Assembly (NCBI GenBank): GCA_039033415.1
Contig: JBCCCR010000002.1
Location: 226,581-290,580, forward strand
Origin: Pseudomonadota bacterium
GTDB lineage: Bacteria > Pseudomonadota > Gammaproteobacteria > Xanthomonadales > SZUA-38
DNA: 64,000 nt
Reading direction: 5' to 3'
Position 1 is the first letter of the stretch. Each line of letters starts with the position of its first letter. The notes beneath the pieces are model-generated. The model saw nothing but the letters and a program-made list of their open reading frames with translations, was not told the DNA's origin and searched no databases. Made by a program: the position numbers and the translations under genes. Shown piece after piece: positions 1-8,761 of the stretch.

Positions 1-888
1 ATCACCGCCGCCCTGCAGGTCACCGACAGCGACAACGCTCTCGGTCGCCGCCACCGCAATGCCGAAGCGGGCCACGCTGACGTTTTCAGAGCGCTCAAGG
101 GTCCGGCGGAGCATCCAGCCGGTTGGGCCATTTTGATAGATGTAGGCCCGGCCTACCTCACCCAGATCCGCAACCCGATAACCCGGTAGACCAACCACTA
201 GCACGTCACCGCTGATCGACACTCGAGCCCCAAAACCGGCCAGCCGCTGGACGTCCGGCGCCGGGATTTCCAGCACCTGGCTCAGGCCCCAGTCGGCTCC
301 GTTTAGCTGATAAAGCAGCACCTGGCCCACGTCGTTGCCGTCATTGCTGCCGAGATCAATCCAATCGGTCCGCCCCGCGCCGATCGCCATCCAGTTGCCG
401 GAGATGGACACATCGTTATCCAGATCTCTGTCCCGGCGGTCGGCGCTGTCTTCCAGCACTACCTGCTGACTGAAGCCCCAGTTGTTTAGTCCGCCGGCGT
501 TTCGCTGATACAGCAATGTGCCGACATTGTTGCTCGCCACCGCCAGCCAGTCGCCGTCCAGCGCCAGCCGAGCGCCGAGGCGACGAAGATTACGGGGCTC
601 CGCCGCGCGATCGAGCGTCTTTACAAAGCGCCAGTTGGGTGCCGGACCTTCCTCATACCGCAGCAGGTAGACCTGCCCTTCCTGGCTGAAATGGAGAGAC
701 GCACCCACCATGGCGAAGTCGCCGTCCATGACCACAGCGTTGGCGAAACCCTGGGCGGTGCCGGGCAGCAGGTCGATATCGCTGCGAAAGATCTCGTCGG
801 TAGCGGCTAGATCCTGCGCCCGAAGGCTGCTGGGGTGTAACGTCAGCAGCATCGAGCCCAGGATCAGCGTCGAAAAAACACATTTCAT
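1..888 (-). CDS. Secreted FG-GAP/integrin-like beta-propeller protein (C-terminus outside window)
   Basis: The reading frame opens at ATG 888 and stays open for 296 codons to the window edge, so the C-terminus is missing. The protein starts with a signal peptide (MKCVFSTLILGSMLLTL, then SSLRAQ as the likely cleavage region). It continues as repeats of a recognisable blade core at roughly 50-residue intervals: MDGDFAMVGAS, LDGDWLAVASN, ISGNWMAIGAG, ISGDVLVVGLPG and ATESVVAVGD. Several are followed by G(Q/R)xYLY or QVLLYQ strands. This is the pattern of FG-GAP propeller proteins that are exported and often bind ligands or surfaces. No catalytic motif is visible in the part present. A shorter ORF in another frame of the same strand (653-913) is a shadow. 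Family assignment is good; the substrate or partner is unknown. Confidence 0.8.
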   Translation of the reverse strand, partial: MKCVFSTLILGSMLLTLHPSSLRAQDLAATDEIFRSDIDLLPGTAQGFANAVVMDGDFAMVGASLHFSQEGQVYLLRYEEGPAPNWRFVKTLDRAAEPRNLRRLGARLALDGDWLAVASNNVGTLLYQRNAGGLNNWGFSQQVVLEDSADRRDRDLDNDVSISGNWMAIGAGRTDWIDLGSNDGNDVGQVLLYQLNGADWGLSQVLEIPAPDVQRLAGFGARVSISGDVLVVGLPGYRVADLGEVGRAYIYQNGPTGWMLRRTLERSENVSVARFGIAVAATESVVAVGDLQGGGD

Positions 889-946
889 GATGGACCTCAA
901 ACACGGGTTGCATGCTTAAGGTACGAATCGCGGTGGGAAAACCCGA

Positions 947-969
947 CAGCCGGAACGGAGCACCGGCTG
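947..969 (-). terminator. Candidate terminator of the nitrilase-fold gene
   Basis: Seven-base perfect inverted repeat CAGCCGG / CCGGCTG with a 9-nt loop, 22 bp past the stop of the minus-strand gene ending at 991. Read on the minus strand it is followed within a few bases by GGGTTTT. The U-tract is short, so this is a moderate call. Confidence 0.4.
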
Positions 970-990
970 CCGAGGTGACAATCTTTTGGG

Positions 991-2139
991 TTATTCGCTC
1001 GAGTCTGTGCTGAGCCAGCGGCTTTGCTCATCCATCAGCGTTTTCATATCCGCCCGAGTCTTGGGCAGCTTCTCGGCCGGAATATCGAGATGGTTGAGCG
1101 GCAGCTCCTGCTGGTATTGCTCAAACACCGGCGCCACCACCTCCAGCGGATAGCGCGGGATATAGCGACCCTCGCGAAACTCCGCGATCGGAATCTCGGC
1201 CTGAATGATGGTTTCGTTGTTGGTCGGGTCCTCGGCAAGCACCTTGCCGTCCGGGGCGACGATCAGCGATCCGCCGCCATACTTGGCGTAGGGGCCGTCC
1301 GGCGGGAACGTAATGTTGGACATCGCCGAGTAGAAGCGGTTGAAAAACGCGGTAGCCCGCACGTCCTCTTTGGAGAAAAGGGTTGAGGTCCGGAACATGA
1401 TCTCAACGCCGCGCATGGCGTAAGCCGCGAAGACAAACGGATCGAGCTGCACCGTGCTCACCGCAATGTTGCCGTATTCGGTACGCAGCACCGGGAACAT
1501 GGCTTCGGTCCCGTACATTTCCTGGTAACGATCGCGTACGTTTTCGATAGTGGTTGTCGGGATCTCGCCGTCGCTGCCCAGGCGCTTGACGTTGCGGGTC
1601 TTCCAGTATCGCTCGGCAACCTTCCCGTCTCGGCCGATGACCGCGTTGATACTGAGGATATGGCCGGGCCAGTCGTTATCGTTCGCGTAGCTGCCAAAGA
1701 TGATGTACGTGTCGCAGTCTTTTGCCACCTCGCCGAGCGCGTCGGTCTCGGGACCTGGGATCTTGATTGTGAACTTCAGCTTCTCTTCCCGGGTCCCGGT
1801 CGAATAGCCCGTCAGGGGAAACTCGTTGAACAGCAGAAAGTCCGGCTTCATCCCGGTGCTGCAGGCCTTTTCCGACAGCTCCACCATGCGAGCGAGGTTG
1901 GTCTCCAGCCCCTTGGCCACCGTCTCAGCTTCCTGGAGGTTCTGCACGCCGTGCTGAATGACTTTCACCACCACCGAGTCTTTTTCCAGGGGAACGGTCG
2001 GATAGCTGCCGTCTTTGTTTACCAGCGTCGGGACGGCTGAGTCCTGCGCCATAGCAGCCGTCACGAAAAGGCTCAGCAACAGGCCAACGACGAGGGTAAT
2101 GGCGCGAGGTGCGCTCAGAGGCAAGGGTGAAGGCTTCAT
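991..2139 (-). CDS. Secreted nitrilase-superfamily (carbon-nitrogen hydrolase fold) protein, catalytic Cys apparently missing
   Basis: From ATG 2139 the protein has 382 residues. It begins with a Sec signal peptide (MKPSPLPLSAPRAITLVVGL, further hydrophobic residues, then AMAQDS). This ATG is preceded by GGAAA about 8 nt upstream; an alternative ATG at 2154 would add five residues. The nitrilase-fold landmarks are a candidate catalytic Glu (E106 in LLFNEFPLTGY) and a Lys (YWKTRNVK, about 180-184). The third motif, where a Cys normally follows the beta strand, reads IAVSTVQLDPFVFAAYAMRG. No cysteine lies there; the only cysteines of the mature protein are in KACSTG and AKDCDTY. It may therefore be a non-hydrolytic binding homologue. 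It follows the small cupin gene (2189-2560) after about 50 bp, probably in one transcript. Confidence 0.8.
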   Translation of the reverse strand: MKPSPLPLSAPRAITLVVGLLLSLFVTAAMAQDSAVPTLVNKDGSYPTVPLEKDSVVVKVIQHGVQNLQEAETVAKGLETNLARMVELSEKACSTGMKPDFLLFNEFPLTGYSTGTREEKLKFTIKIPGPETDALGEVAKDCDTYIIFGSYANDNDWPGHILSINAVIGRDGKVAERYWKTRNVKRLGSDGEIPTTTIENVRDRYQEMYGTEAMFPVLRTEYGNIAVSTVQLDPFVFAAYAMRGVEIMFRTSTLFSKEDVRATAFFNRFYSAMSNITFPPDGPYAKYGGGSLIVAPDGKVLAEDPTNNETIIQAEIPIAEFREGRYIPRYPLEVVAPVFEQYQQELPLNHLDIPAEKLPKTRADMKTLMDEQSRWLSTDSSE

Positions 2140-2188
2140 AAGCGTGGTTTCCATAGGTTTGATGGTAACTTTCTCGTACTGGCGACTA

Positions 2189-2560
2189 CTACAGCGGTCG
2201 ATACTGATTGTTGGGACCCGGCGTGGCGTACATGATCTCGCTGGGCTCCAGGATATCGACGCGGTGCCAGGTGCCTTTCGGCACAATCAGGCCGTTGCCC
2301 GGCGTCATTTCGATCGGCGGTTGATCCGTATCGAGCAGCACAACCCGCACGCGGCCGGAAATCAGGTAGAGCGTTTCGTCGCCGTCGGGATGCATCTCAC
2401 CCGCGTGCGGCGAGTTTTCCGACATGCGGGCAATGCCGATGGTCAGGCCTTCAACCGGGATCCCCGGATCATGCTGGGCCGGATGGACTTGGGCCTCCAG
2501 GCCGTGCGTGAGGCCCACCACCGCAGTCGCGGGATCGAACATTGTGGCTTTGCTGATCAT
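2189..2560 (-). CDS. Small single-domain cupin protein
   Basis: 123 residues, a compact one-domain cupin. Motif 1 is visible as HAGEMHPDGDETLYLISG and motif 2 as PGNGLIVPKGTWHRV, so the usual metal-binding residues (two motif-1 His, Glu, one motif-2 His) are present. No signal peptide, so cytoplasmic. ATG 2560 starts MISKATMFDP. The gene lies about 50 bp upstream of the secreted nitrilase-like gene on the same strand and diverges from the DUF1499 gene at 2709. Small cupins like this bind a metal and act as dioxygenases, isomerases or binding proteins; the sequence does not say which. Confidence 0.8.
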   Translation of the reverse strand: MISKATMFDPATAVVGLTHGLEAQVHPAQHDPGIPVEGLTIGIARMSENSPHAGEMHPDGDETLYLISGRVRVVLLDTDQPPIEMTPGNGLIVPKGTWHRVDILEPSEIMYATPGPNNQYRPL

Positions 2561-2708
2561 GAGTTGCGCCGTGGTTCCACCGGATCCTTAGTGTAAGCCC
2601 ACCTGGCCAGGGGGCAGAAGCATCCTGTCTAAGAAAAATACTTACGGCACACTTCTGCCGGGTCGACTATGCTTGTGCACCCAAAGTTGGGCAGGTCTGG
2701 AGGAAATC

Positions 2709-3170
2709 ATGAAAATTGTGTTCTACATCATCATCATTCTGGTGGCTCTCATCCTCGGCTCATCGGTCTACATGGCCTTCAGCTCGCGCAGCAACCCACC
2801 GGCCCTCGGCATCACCAACAATCAGTTTGCCGCCTGCCCGGACAGCCCTAACTGTGTGTCCAGCGACGCGGAAGGGCCCGACCACGGCTTTCCCACCCTG
2901 GCTTTGACCGCAGACGCCGAGTGGAGCGCGATTGTCGCTCAGGTGAAGCAAACGGACGGCGTCACCGTGACCGAAGAATCCGCTGACTACCTTCGCGCGG
3001 AGGCACGCACCCCGCTGTTTGGCTATGTCGACGACCTGGAGCTGCATCACCGCAGCGGCCAGCTGGCGCTGCGCTCCTCTTCCCGTGTCGGACACTCTGA
3101 CATGGGCGCCAATCGGAAGCGCCTGACCGACCTGCAGGATCGACTCAAGGCAGAGGGCCTGATCCAGTAA
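2709..3170 (+). CDS. DUF1499 family membrane-anchored protein
   Basis: 153 residues from ATG 2709, which has a good ribosome binding site (GGAGG at 2699-2703). One N-terminal membrane segment or signal anchor (KIVFYIIIILVALILGSSVY) is followed by the DUF1499 signature CPDSPNCVSS and a typical C-terminal half ending RLTDLQDRLKAEGL. The family is widespread in proteobacteria and has no established function. Translation could begin upstream at 2673, but that start lacks a comparable ribosome binding site. The patatin gene follows after 21 bp, so the pair is probably co-transcribed and may act at the membrane. Confidence 0.85.
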   Translation: MKIVFYIIIILVALILGSSVYMAFSSRSNPPALGITNNQFAACPDSPNCVSSDAEGPDHGFPTLALTADAEWSAIVAQVKQTDGVTVTEESADYLRAEARTPLFGYVDDLELHHRSGQLALRSSSRVGHSDMGANRKRLTDLQDRLKAEGLIQ

Positions 3171-3191
3171 GCCGTCCGAGTTTCGACAATC

Positions 3192-4625
3192 ATGACCCAG
3201 AAGGATCTGGCCCGGTGTGAAACCGCCATGGAGCGGGCGCTCACCTTTGAGGAGTGGCGGCAGGCTGCCGGCGAGTTCGACGAGCTTGCCGGTCACAACG
3301 AGTGGAAGCGCGAGAAGGAGTGCGTGCTCTACGACTACCGACTGATCGCCGCTCGGACGTCGCTGCTCCGGCGCTTGCGTCGCGAAAATGAGATTGACCG
3401 TCTCACCTTCTACCTGCGGGAGGAGCTGCACGGAAACCTCGGCAACATCGCCAACCCGGCGCTTTACCAGGTGGCGCGGGTTGGCACCAAGAAGGCGATT
3501 ACCGACTACCTGGACGAGGTCGTGTCAGCGCTCGACCATCTGTGCGACGGGCGCTTCGAAGGTTTGAGCGAAGACAGCAAGCGGGTCTTCTTCAAGCGGG
3601 CGGCGCAAAGCTTCGGGCGCTCGGCGCTGCTGCTCAGCGGCGGCGCTACGCTCGGGCTGTTTCACCTGGGCGTCATTCAGGAGCTATGGCTGCAGGGGTT
3701 GCTGCCCCGCGTTCTGTCTGGCTCCAGCGTCGGCAGTATCATCGCCGGCGTGGTCGGCTGTCATACGGATGAGGAGCTTGGCGACCTGTTCGACCCGGCC
3801 TACCTCGATCTCGAGTGGTCGCGCATCATGAAGCTCCAGCACATCATGAAGGGCCAGGGCGTGCTCGACCCGGCGGTCCTGCAGCGCTCCATCGACCGCA
3901 ACATTCCCAAGATGACGTTTGAGGACGCTTACGCCCGGACCGGCCGCAAGCTGAATATCTCGGTCTCACCCTCAGACCCGCATCAGTTTCCGCGCCTGCT
4001 CAACTACCTGACCGCACCGCATGTTTTTGTCCGGCGCGCTGCGCTGGCCTCCAGCGCCATTCCCGGGCTGTTTCCGCCGGTGGTTTTGACGGCCCGAAAC
4101 TTCAGCGGTCGAACCGTTCGCTATATGCCCCAAAGCACGTGGATCGATGGTTCGGTGCACAGCGACGTCCCCAAGACCCACATCAACCGAATGCACAACG
4201 TGAATCACTACATCGTCAGCCAGGCGAACCCGCACGTGGTGCCTTTTATGGGTGATGAGGACAAAGAGCGGGGAGTGGTTCCTTTCCTGAAGCAGCTCCT
4301 GATCTCCGGACCGATCCATCAGATCACCCACATCCTGGAAGCGGCCCAGCAGAATCTTGAGGTGCCGGGGCTACAGTCCCTGATCAACCACGCGCACGCA
4401 ATCTCCTCACAGACCTACAGCGGGGACGTGACCATTCATCCAAAAGCGCAGTGGCGAGACTACGTGCGGACCTTTTCCAACCCGAACCCTCGCCTGTTTC
4501 AGCGGCTGGTGCTGTCTGGACGTCGCGCCGTGTGGCCGGAGATCGAGCGCATCCGAAACACCACGCGCGTCAGCCTCGCCTTCGACCGCTGCCGCAAGAA
4601 GCTCGGCAAAGGCATCGACCTCTAA
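3192..4625 (+). CDS. Patatin-like phospholipase with N-terminal DUF3336 region
   Basis: 477 residues. The N-terminal ~150 residues match the DUF3336-type region that precedes the catalytic domain in bacterial and fungal triacylglycerol-lipase-like patatins. The patatin domain follows, with the oxyanion-hole loop GGATLGLFHLGV, the nucleophile elbow GSSVGS (Ser in GxSxG) and the Asp of the catalytic dyad in DGSVHSDVP. It should hydrolyse acyl esters of phospholipids or neutral lipids in or at the inner membrane. No signal peptide is seen. The start at 3192 lies 21 bp after the DUF1499 gene. It converges with the SDR gene at 4635. Confidence 0.9.
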   Translation: MTQKDLARCETAMERALTFEEWRQAAGEFDELAGHNEWKREKECVLYDYRLIAARTSLLRRLRRENEIDRLTFYLREELHGNLGNIANPALYQVARVGTKKAITDYLDEVVSALDHLCDGRFEGLSEDSKRVFFKRAAQSFGRSALLLSGGATLGLFHLGVIQELWLQGLLPRVLSGSSVGSIIAGVVGCHTDEELGDLFDPAYLDLEWSRIMKLQHIMKGQGVLDPAVLQRSIDRNIPKMTFEDAYARTGRKLNISVSPSDPHQFPRLLNYLTAPHVFVRRAALASSAIPGLFPPVVLTARNFSGRTVRYMPQSTWIDGSVHSDVPKTHINRMHNVNHYIVSQANPHVVPFMGDEDKERGVVPFLKQLLISGPIHQITHILEAAQQNLEVPGLQSLINHAHAISSQTYSGDVTIHPKAQWRDYVRTFSNPNPRLFQRLVLSGRRAVWPEIERIRNTTRVSLAFDRCRKKLGKGIDL

Positions 4626-4634
4626 ACGCCAGGG

Positions 4635-5390
4635 TCAGGCCGTGCGGCCGCCGTCGATTGGGAGGGTGACGCCGTTGACGTAGCCTGACGCGTCCGACAG
4701 CAGCCAAGTGACCAGTTCAGCAACATGCTGCATGTCGCCGAATTTTCCGATCGGCACGTCCGCCAATAGCTTGTCGAACATTGCCGGCGACTGCTCCCGA
4801 AAGACCTCCATCTTCTCAGTCTGGATAATTCCTGGAGCAATCACGTTAACCCGGATATTGTCCGGCCCAAGCTCCAGCGCCGCCGATCGAGAAAGCCCGA
4901 TCAGCCCCCACTTGGCGGCACTGTAGTCGGCCATGGTGGCAATACCCTGGACACCCGCTGTCGAGCTGTTGTTCACGATCGACCCGCCGCCGCTGGCTCT
5001 CATCAGCGGGATGGCCGCACGCAGCAGGTAGAACACGGAGCTCAGGTTCACCGCCAGGGTATTCTCCCAGCGCTCCAACGGCGTTTCGTCGATGGTTGAC
5101 GCACCCAGCGTGTCGCCGAGGTTGTTGAACAGACCATCGAGGCGGCCGTAGCTTGCCTCAACGTCGGCCAGCAGCTTGACAACGGAGGCCGGATCGACGC
5201 CGTCGAAAGGCAGCGCAGTCGCCTGGCCGCCGGCCGCCTGGATCTCTTTTGCTACCGCCTCACAGAGATCCACGCGCCGGGCCGCGCAGATGACGGTGGC
5301 ACCACAGGCACCGGCGTGGATAGCGGTTCGTCGCCCCATGCCGGTACTGGCGCCGGCGATGAGGCAGACCTTACCGGCCAGATCGGTCAT
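4635..5390 (-). CDS. SDR family NAD(P)-dependent oxidoreductase
   Basis: 251 residues, classical short-chain dehydrogenase length. Cofactor motif: GASTGMGRRTA. Structural motif: NNLGD. Catalytic Ser lies in NNSST, and the Tyr/Lys pair in YSAAKWG. The C-terminus SGYVNGVTLPIDGGRTA is typical of 3-oxoacyl-reductase-like SDRs. It is the last gene of a minus-strand operon; its ATG overlaps the stop of the aldehyde dehydrogenase gene by 4 bp (ATGA), indicating translational coupling. The substrate is presumably an alcohol or ketone intermediate of the same pathway. Identity within the SDR family cannot be refined from sequence. Confidence 0.92.
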   Translation of the reverse strand: MTDLAGKVCLIAGASTGMGRRTAIHAGACGATVICAARRVDLCEAVAKEIQAAGGQATALPFDGVDPASVVKLLADVEASYGRLDGLFNNLGDTLGASTIDETPLERWENTLAVNLSSVFYLLRAAIPLMRASGGGSIVNNSSTAGVQGIATMADYSAAKWGLIGLSRSAALELGPDNIRVNVIAPGIIQTEKMEVFREQSPAMFDKLLADVPIGKFGDMQHVAELVTWLLSDASGYVNGVTLPIDGGRTA

Positions 5391-6904
5391 AGAACCGCGC
5401 AGACCGTCTTGGTTTCCAGGTAGTTTTCCACGGCCTGCTGACCGCTTTCCCGTCCCCAGCCAGACTGCTTAAGCCCACCGATCGGCAGGGTTGCGTCGTA
5501 CATGGAGTGGCTGTTGATCCACACCGTGCCGGCCTGCAGATCCTCCGCCATGTGGTGGGCGGTGCTGAGCGATTCAGTCCAGATGCTCGCGGCGAGTCCG
5601 TAGTCGGAGTCGTTCGCCAGAGCCAGCACTTCATCCGTTTCGTCAAAAGGCGTCACCACGCAGACCGGGCCAAAGATCTCCTCGCGCACGATCGACATCT
5701 CCGGACCGACATTGGCCACGACCGTTGGCTGGACGAAGCTGCCCGGGTCGTCGAGCGCACTACCGCCGGTGACCACCTCAGCCCCATCCTCGCGGCCCTC
5801 TTTGATGTAGCCCAGAACGCGGGCCTGCTGTTTTTTGCTGACCAGCGGACCACATTGCGTCGTCTGGTCAAGACCATGTCCCAGCTTCAGCCCGTCAGCG
5901 TAGGCGCTCACACCTTCCACCAGCTGATCGTAGATCGATCGATGGGCGTACATGCGCGAGCCGGCCACACAAACCTGCCCGGCATTAAAAAAGATCGAGT
6001 TGGCCGCGCCGCCGATCGCCGCTTCCATGTCGGCGTCGCCCATGACAATCACCGGCGATTTGCCGCCCAGCTCGAGGGTGACGCGCTTCAGGTTGTGGCG
6101 GGCATATTTCAAAATCTGCTTACCGACCCCGGTGGAACCCGTGAAGGCCACCTTGTCGATGCCGGGATGTTTGGCCAGCGCTTTGCCCGTCTTTTCACCC
6201 CGGCCGGTCAGGATGTTGATCACACCCGGCGGGAAGCCCGCCTCGATGGCCAGCTCGCCGAGCCGCAGCGCGGTCAGTGAAGTGTCCTCCGCAGGCTTTA
6301 GAATCACCGTACAGCCGGCGGCCAGCGCAGGTGCCAGCTTCATGGCCGCCATAATGATCGGCGAATTCCAGGGCACGATGGCGGCGACTACACCCACCGG
6401 CTCCTTCCGGGTATAGGCATGGATACGCTTACCCGGCGGCTGGTACGCAATCGACGTTGGGATCTGCGTTCCCTCAAGCCGATTGCACTGGCCGGCGAAA
6501 AAGCGGAACTGCTCCACGGAACCCGGAATCTCGGCCCAGCGGCCAACCCCCAACGGCTTACCCTGATCGAGCGTCTCGAGCTCCGAGAGCTCGTCGATGT
6601 TCTCCTCCATCAGGTCGGCCATCCGCCACAGCAGGCGCGAGCGCGCTGAGCCCGTCAGTCCACGCCAGGCGTCGGAGGTAAGCGCTGCCCGGGCCGCGCT
6701 GACGGCCTGCTCCACTTCCGCTTTACCCGCTTCGGGGATGTCGCCAAGCACTTCTCCAGTTGCCGGATCGAGCGTGTCGATGCGGTCCAGGTTTGGCGGA
6801 TCGATCCACTCGTTGTTGATCAGCAGCTGGTGTCGACGCTTGCTGAGAAAAGCTGTGGTACCCGGCTTGAGATCAAAACTGGCTGCAGCCGTCAGGTCAT
6901 TCAT
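5387..6904 (-). CDS. NAD(P)-dependent aldehyde dehydrogenase
   Basis: 505 residues, the standard ALDH length. Motifs present: VPWNSPI (cofactor region), TGSTGVGK, the general-base motif ELGGKSP and the nucleophile motif NAGQVCVAGSR, with the catalytic Cys after GQV. The C-terminal ISSHSMYDATLPIGG-like segment is read here as WINSHSMYDATLPIGG, as in phenylacetaldehyde/betaine-aldehyde-type enzymes. It oxidises an aldehyde to the carboxylate in the cytoplasm. The start overlaps the end of the upstream PEP-mutase-like gene by 8 bp and its stop overlaps the SDR start, so it lies in the middle of a tightly coupled operon. Confidence 0.93.
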   Translation of the reverse strand: MNDLTAAASFDLKPGTTAFLSKRRHQLLINNEWIDPPNLDRIDTLDPATGEVLGDIPEAGKAEVEQAVSAARAALTSDAWRGLTGSARSRLLWRMADLMEENIDELSELETLDQGKPLGVGRWAEIPGSVEQFRFFAGQCNRLEGTQIPTSIAYQPPGKRIHAYTRKEPVGVVAAIVPWNSPIIMAAMKLAPALAAGCTVILKPAEDTSLTALRLGELAIEAGFPPGVINILTGRGEKTGKALAKHPGIDKVAFTGSTGVGKQILKYARHNLKRVTLELGGKSPVIVMGDADMEAAIGGAANSIFFNAGQVCVAGSRMYAHRSIYDQLVEGVSAYADGLKLGHGLDQTTQCGPLVSKKQQARVLGYIKEGREDGAEVVTGGSALDDPGSFVQPTVVANVGPEMSIVREEIFGPVCVVTPFDETDEVLALANDSDYGLAASIWTESLSTAHHMAEDLQAGTVWINSHSMYDATLPIGGLKQSGWGRESGQQAVENYLETKTVCAVL

Positions 6905-7775
6905 GGGTCAACTCCCATTGTTTTGCACGTTGAAGATGATCGGCAGCGCCGATCACGGTTGAGACGTCGGAGGTCGGCTCGGCGATGGCGGCCTGGACAC
7001 TGCCCTCGGGGCAACGATCGGCCAGCTCCGCAAGCGACCGGGTGATCGAGCCCACCGCCGCCGCGGTTACCCGTGTCGGCGCGAGAATCAGGCGATAGCC
7101 CTCGCCTGCCACCATCGAAACCGACTCGGCGTCGGGTTGTTTCAGGATTGCGGTGTTGAAGACCCTCGGCGTTTCAGCCGGAAGCGCGTCTCTGAGCGCC
7201 GCGCGCTCGGCGGCATCCCGCAAGCCCTCGACAAACACCAGGTCGGCGCCCGCCTCGGCATACGCTGCCGCGCGTTCGAAGGCGCTATCCACACCTTCGG
7301 TATAGCGGGCATCCGTGCGAGCGCTGATCAGCAGCTCAGAATCGCCGCGGGCGTCCTGCGCAGCGCGCAGCTTGGTCAGCATGTCGGCGAGCGGGATAAC
7401 CGGCCGCTCCAGCGCACGGTCACTAGGCTTTACGGTCTGCTGGTCTTCCATCTGGACGCAGGCAGCGCCGGCAAGGTTCATGGCTCGCACCGTCTGGTAA
7501 ACGTTAAAGGCGTTGCCGAAGCCGGTGTCGATGTCCGCGCACACCGGAATGCCGACTCGCTCAACAATTCGGCGCGTCACGTCGGTCAGGAGGGTCGCAT
7601 CGGTCAGCCCGATGTCGGGCCGCCCCAGGTGAACTTGGGCAACCGCCGAGCCCGACACAAAAATCGCCTCGAAGCCGGCCCGGTCCGCCGCCAGCGCGGC
7701 CAGAGTGTCAGCGACACCCGGCGCGATCACCGGCGAGCGCCGGTCGAGAAGGGTTTTTAAGCTGCGAGCGCCCAT
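6897..7775 (-). CDS. Isocitrate lyase/PEP mutase superfamily protein
   Basis: 292 residues from ATG 7775; a TTG at 7787 is possible but too close to its upstream GGTGGA. Family landmarks: N-terminal LLDRRSPVIAPGVADTLAA, FVSGSAVA, PDIGLTD, metal-binding DIDTGFGN, and VQMEDQ for the next acidic pair. Members cleave or rearrange 2-methylisocitrate, oxaloacetate, dimethylmalate or phosphonates. The usual lyase KKCGH motif is not seen: after the MEDQ strand the sequence runs QTVKPSDRALERPVIPL. This suggests an oxaloacetate-decarboxylase-like or carboxy-PEP-mutase-like subgroup and an unassigned substrate. It is coupled to the upstream ornithine-cyclodeaminase-like gene (2 bp gap). Confidence 0.85.
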   Translation of the reverse strand: MGARSLKTLLDRRSPVIAPGVADTLAALAADRAGFEAIFVSGSAVAQVHLGRPDIGLTDATLLTDVTRRIVERVGIPVCADIDTGFGNAFNVYQTVRAMNLAGAACVQMEDQQTVKPSDRALERPVIPLADMLTKLRAAQDARGDSELLISARTDARYTEGVDSAFERAAAYAEAGADLVFVEGLRDAAERAALRDALPAETPRVFNTAILKQPDAESVSMVAGEGYRLILAPTRVTAAAVGSITRSLAELADRCPEGSVQAAIAEPTSDVSTVIGAADHLQRAKQWELTHE

Positions 7776-7777
7776 CG

Positions 7778-8761
7778 TCAGGTCCAATCCACCACAACAC
7801 CGAGATCCTGTTCGCTCGCGCGCTGATAAGCCATGTGGGCCGCGGCCAGATCCTGCGCGGATACTCCGAGCGACTTATAGACGGTAATCTGCTCCTGGTC
7901 CTGCCGGCCGGCAACGTGACCCGCCAAAATCTGACCGATCTCGCCCGCCACCGCTTCGTCCTCGGTAAGGCCGTCAGCCAGCGCTGCCGCAAGCTCACCC
8001 GCCTGATCCCGGGCTGAAGGCCAGTAGTCGATCACAAAGCGGCTCCGCTTGACTACCTCAGCATCAGCCTCCGCAGCCTCGATGATGGCCGCCCCAACCA
8101 GATTGACATGCTGACCGGGTGTCAGCTGATCGCCCCCAAGAATCGGCGTTTTGGCTGACGTGGTGGTGCAGACGATGTCAGCGCCATCGAGCGCCTCATC
8201 AACGGTGCCAACCGTTGCAACGGAAACGCCGTCCGGGAGCGTAAGGCTTTGTGCGAGGGCGTCAGCATTAGCCATGCTGCGACCCCAGACTCGGACCTCG
8301 TCAATGGGGCGAACGGCGCGAATCGCGTGAATATGGTGGAGCGCCTGTAGCCCGGTCCCGAGGATCGCCAGCACGCGGCTATCTTCCCGCGCCAGCGCGC
8401 GAGTGGCCAAAGCGCTGGCCGCTGCCGTGCGGATGGCGGTGAGCTCCGAGCCGTCGATCAGCGCCAGCGGGATACCCAGCTCGGCGTCGAACAACATCAC
8501 CGCGCCGACGTGCGAGCCGTAGAGTGAGTCGGCCTCGCGAGGATACTTGCAGACAATCTTGACGCCGAAGCCTCGAGGGTCATCCAGGTAGCCGGGCATC
8601 AACGTGAATTTCCCGCCGCCGGTTTCCGGAATCTGCATATATTGGCGCAGCGGCATGTCGACGCGGCCGGCCGAAACCATCTGCATGGCTGGCGCTAACG
8701 CCTCGACACAATCGCTATGGCTCAGGCAGCTCGCGAGCGCCTGACGGTTGATGATGCGCAT
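7778..8761 (-). CDS. Ornithine cyclodeaminase / mu-crystallin family protein
   Basis: 327 residues. Contains the family core PLRQYMQIPETGGGKFTLMPGYL and the Rossmann motif AILGTGLQALHHIHAI, followed by VRVWGRS, DIVCTTTSAKTPILGG and HVNLVGA. These define the NAD(P)-binding imine-reductase/cyclodeaminase fold. Members include ornithine cyclodeaminase, alanine dehydrogenase and ketimine reductases, so the exact reaction is open. ATG 8761 directly abuts the stop of the cupin gene (TAAATG), and its stop is 2 bp from the next gene, so it is second in a five-gene operon. Confidence 0.9.
   Translation of the reverse strand: MRIINRQALASCLSHSDCVEALAPAMQMVSAGRVDMPLRQYMQIPETGGGKFTLMPGYLDDPRGFGVKIVCKYPREADSLYGSHVGAVMLFDAELGIPLALIDGSELTAIRTAAASALATRALAREDSRVLAILGTGLQALHHIHAIRAVRPIDEVRVWGRSMANADALAQSLTLPDGVSVATVGTVDEALDGADIVCTTTSAKTPILGGDQLTPGQHVNLVGAAIIEAAEADAEVVKRSRFVIDYWPSARDQAGELAAALADGLTEDEAVAGEIGQILAGHVAGRQDQEQITVYKSLGVSAQDLAAAHMAYQRASEQDLGVVVDWT

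Noticed and set aside
653-913. 86-codon minus-strand ORF
   Set aside because: Wrong frame of the FG-GAP protein. The frame from 888 stays open to the window edge with repeated blade motifs.
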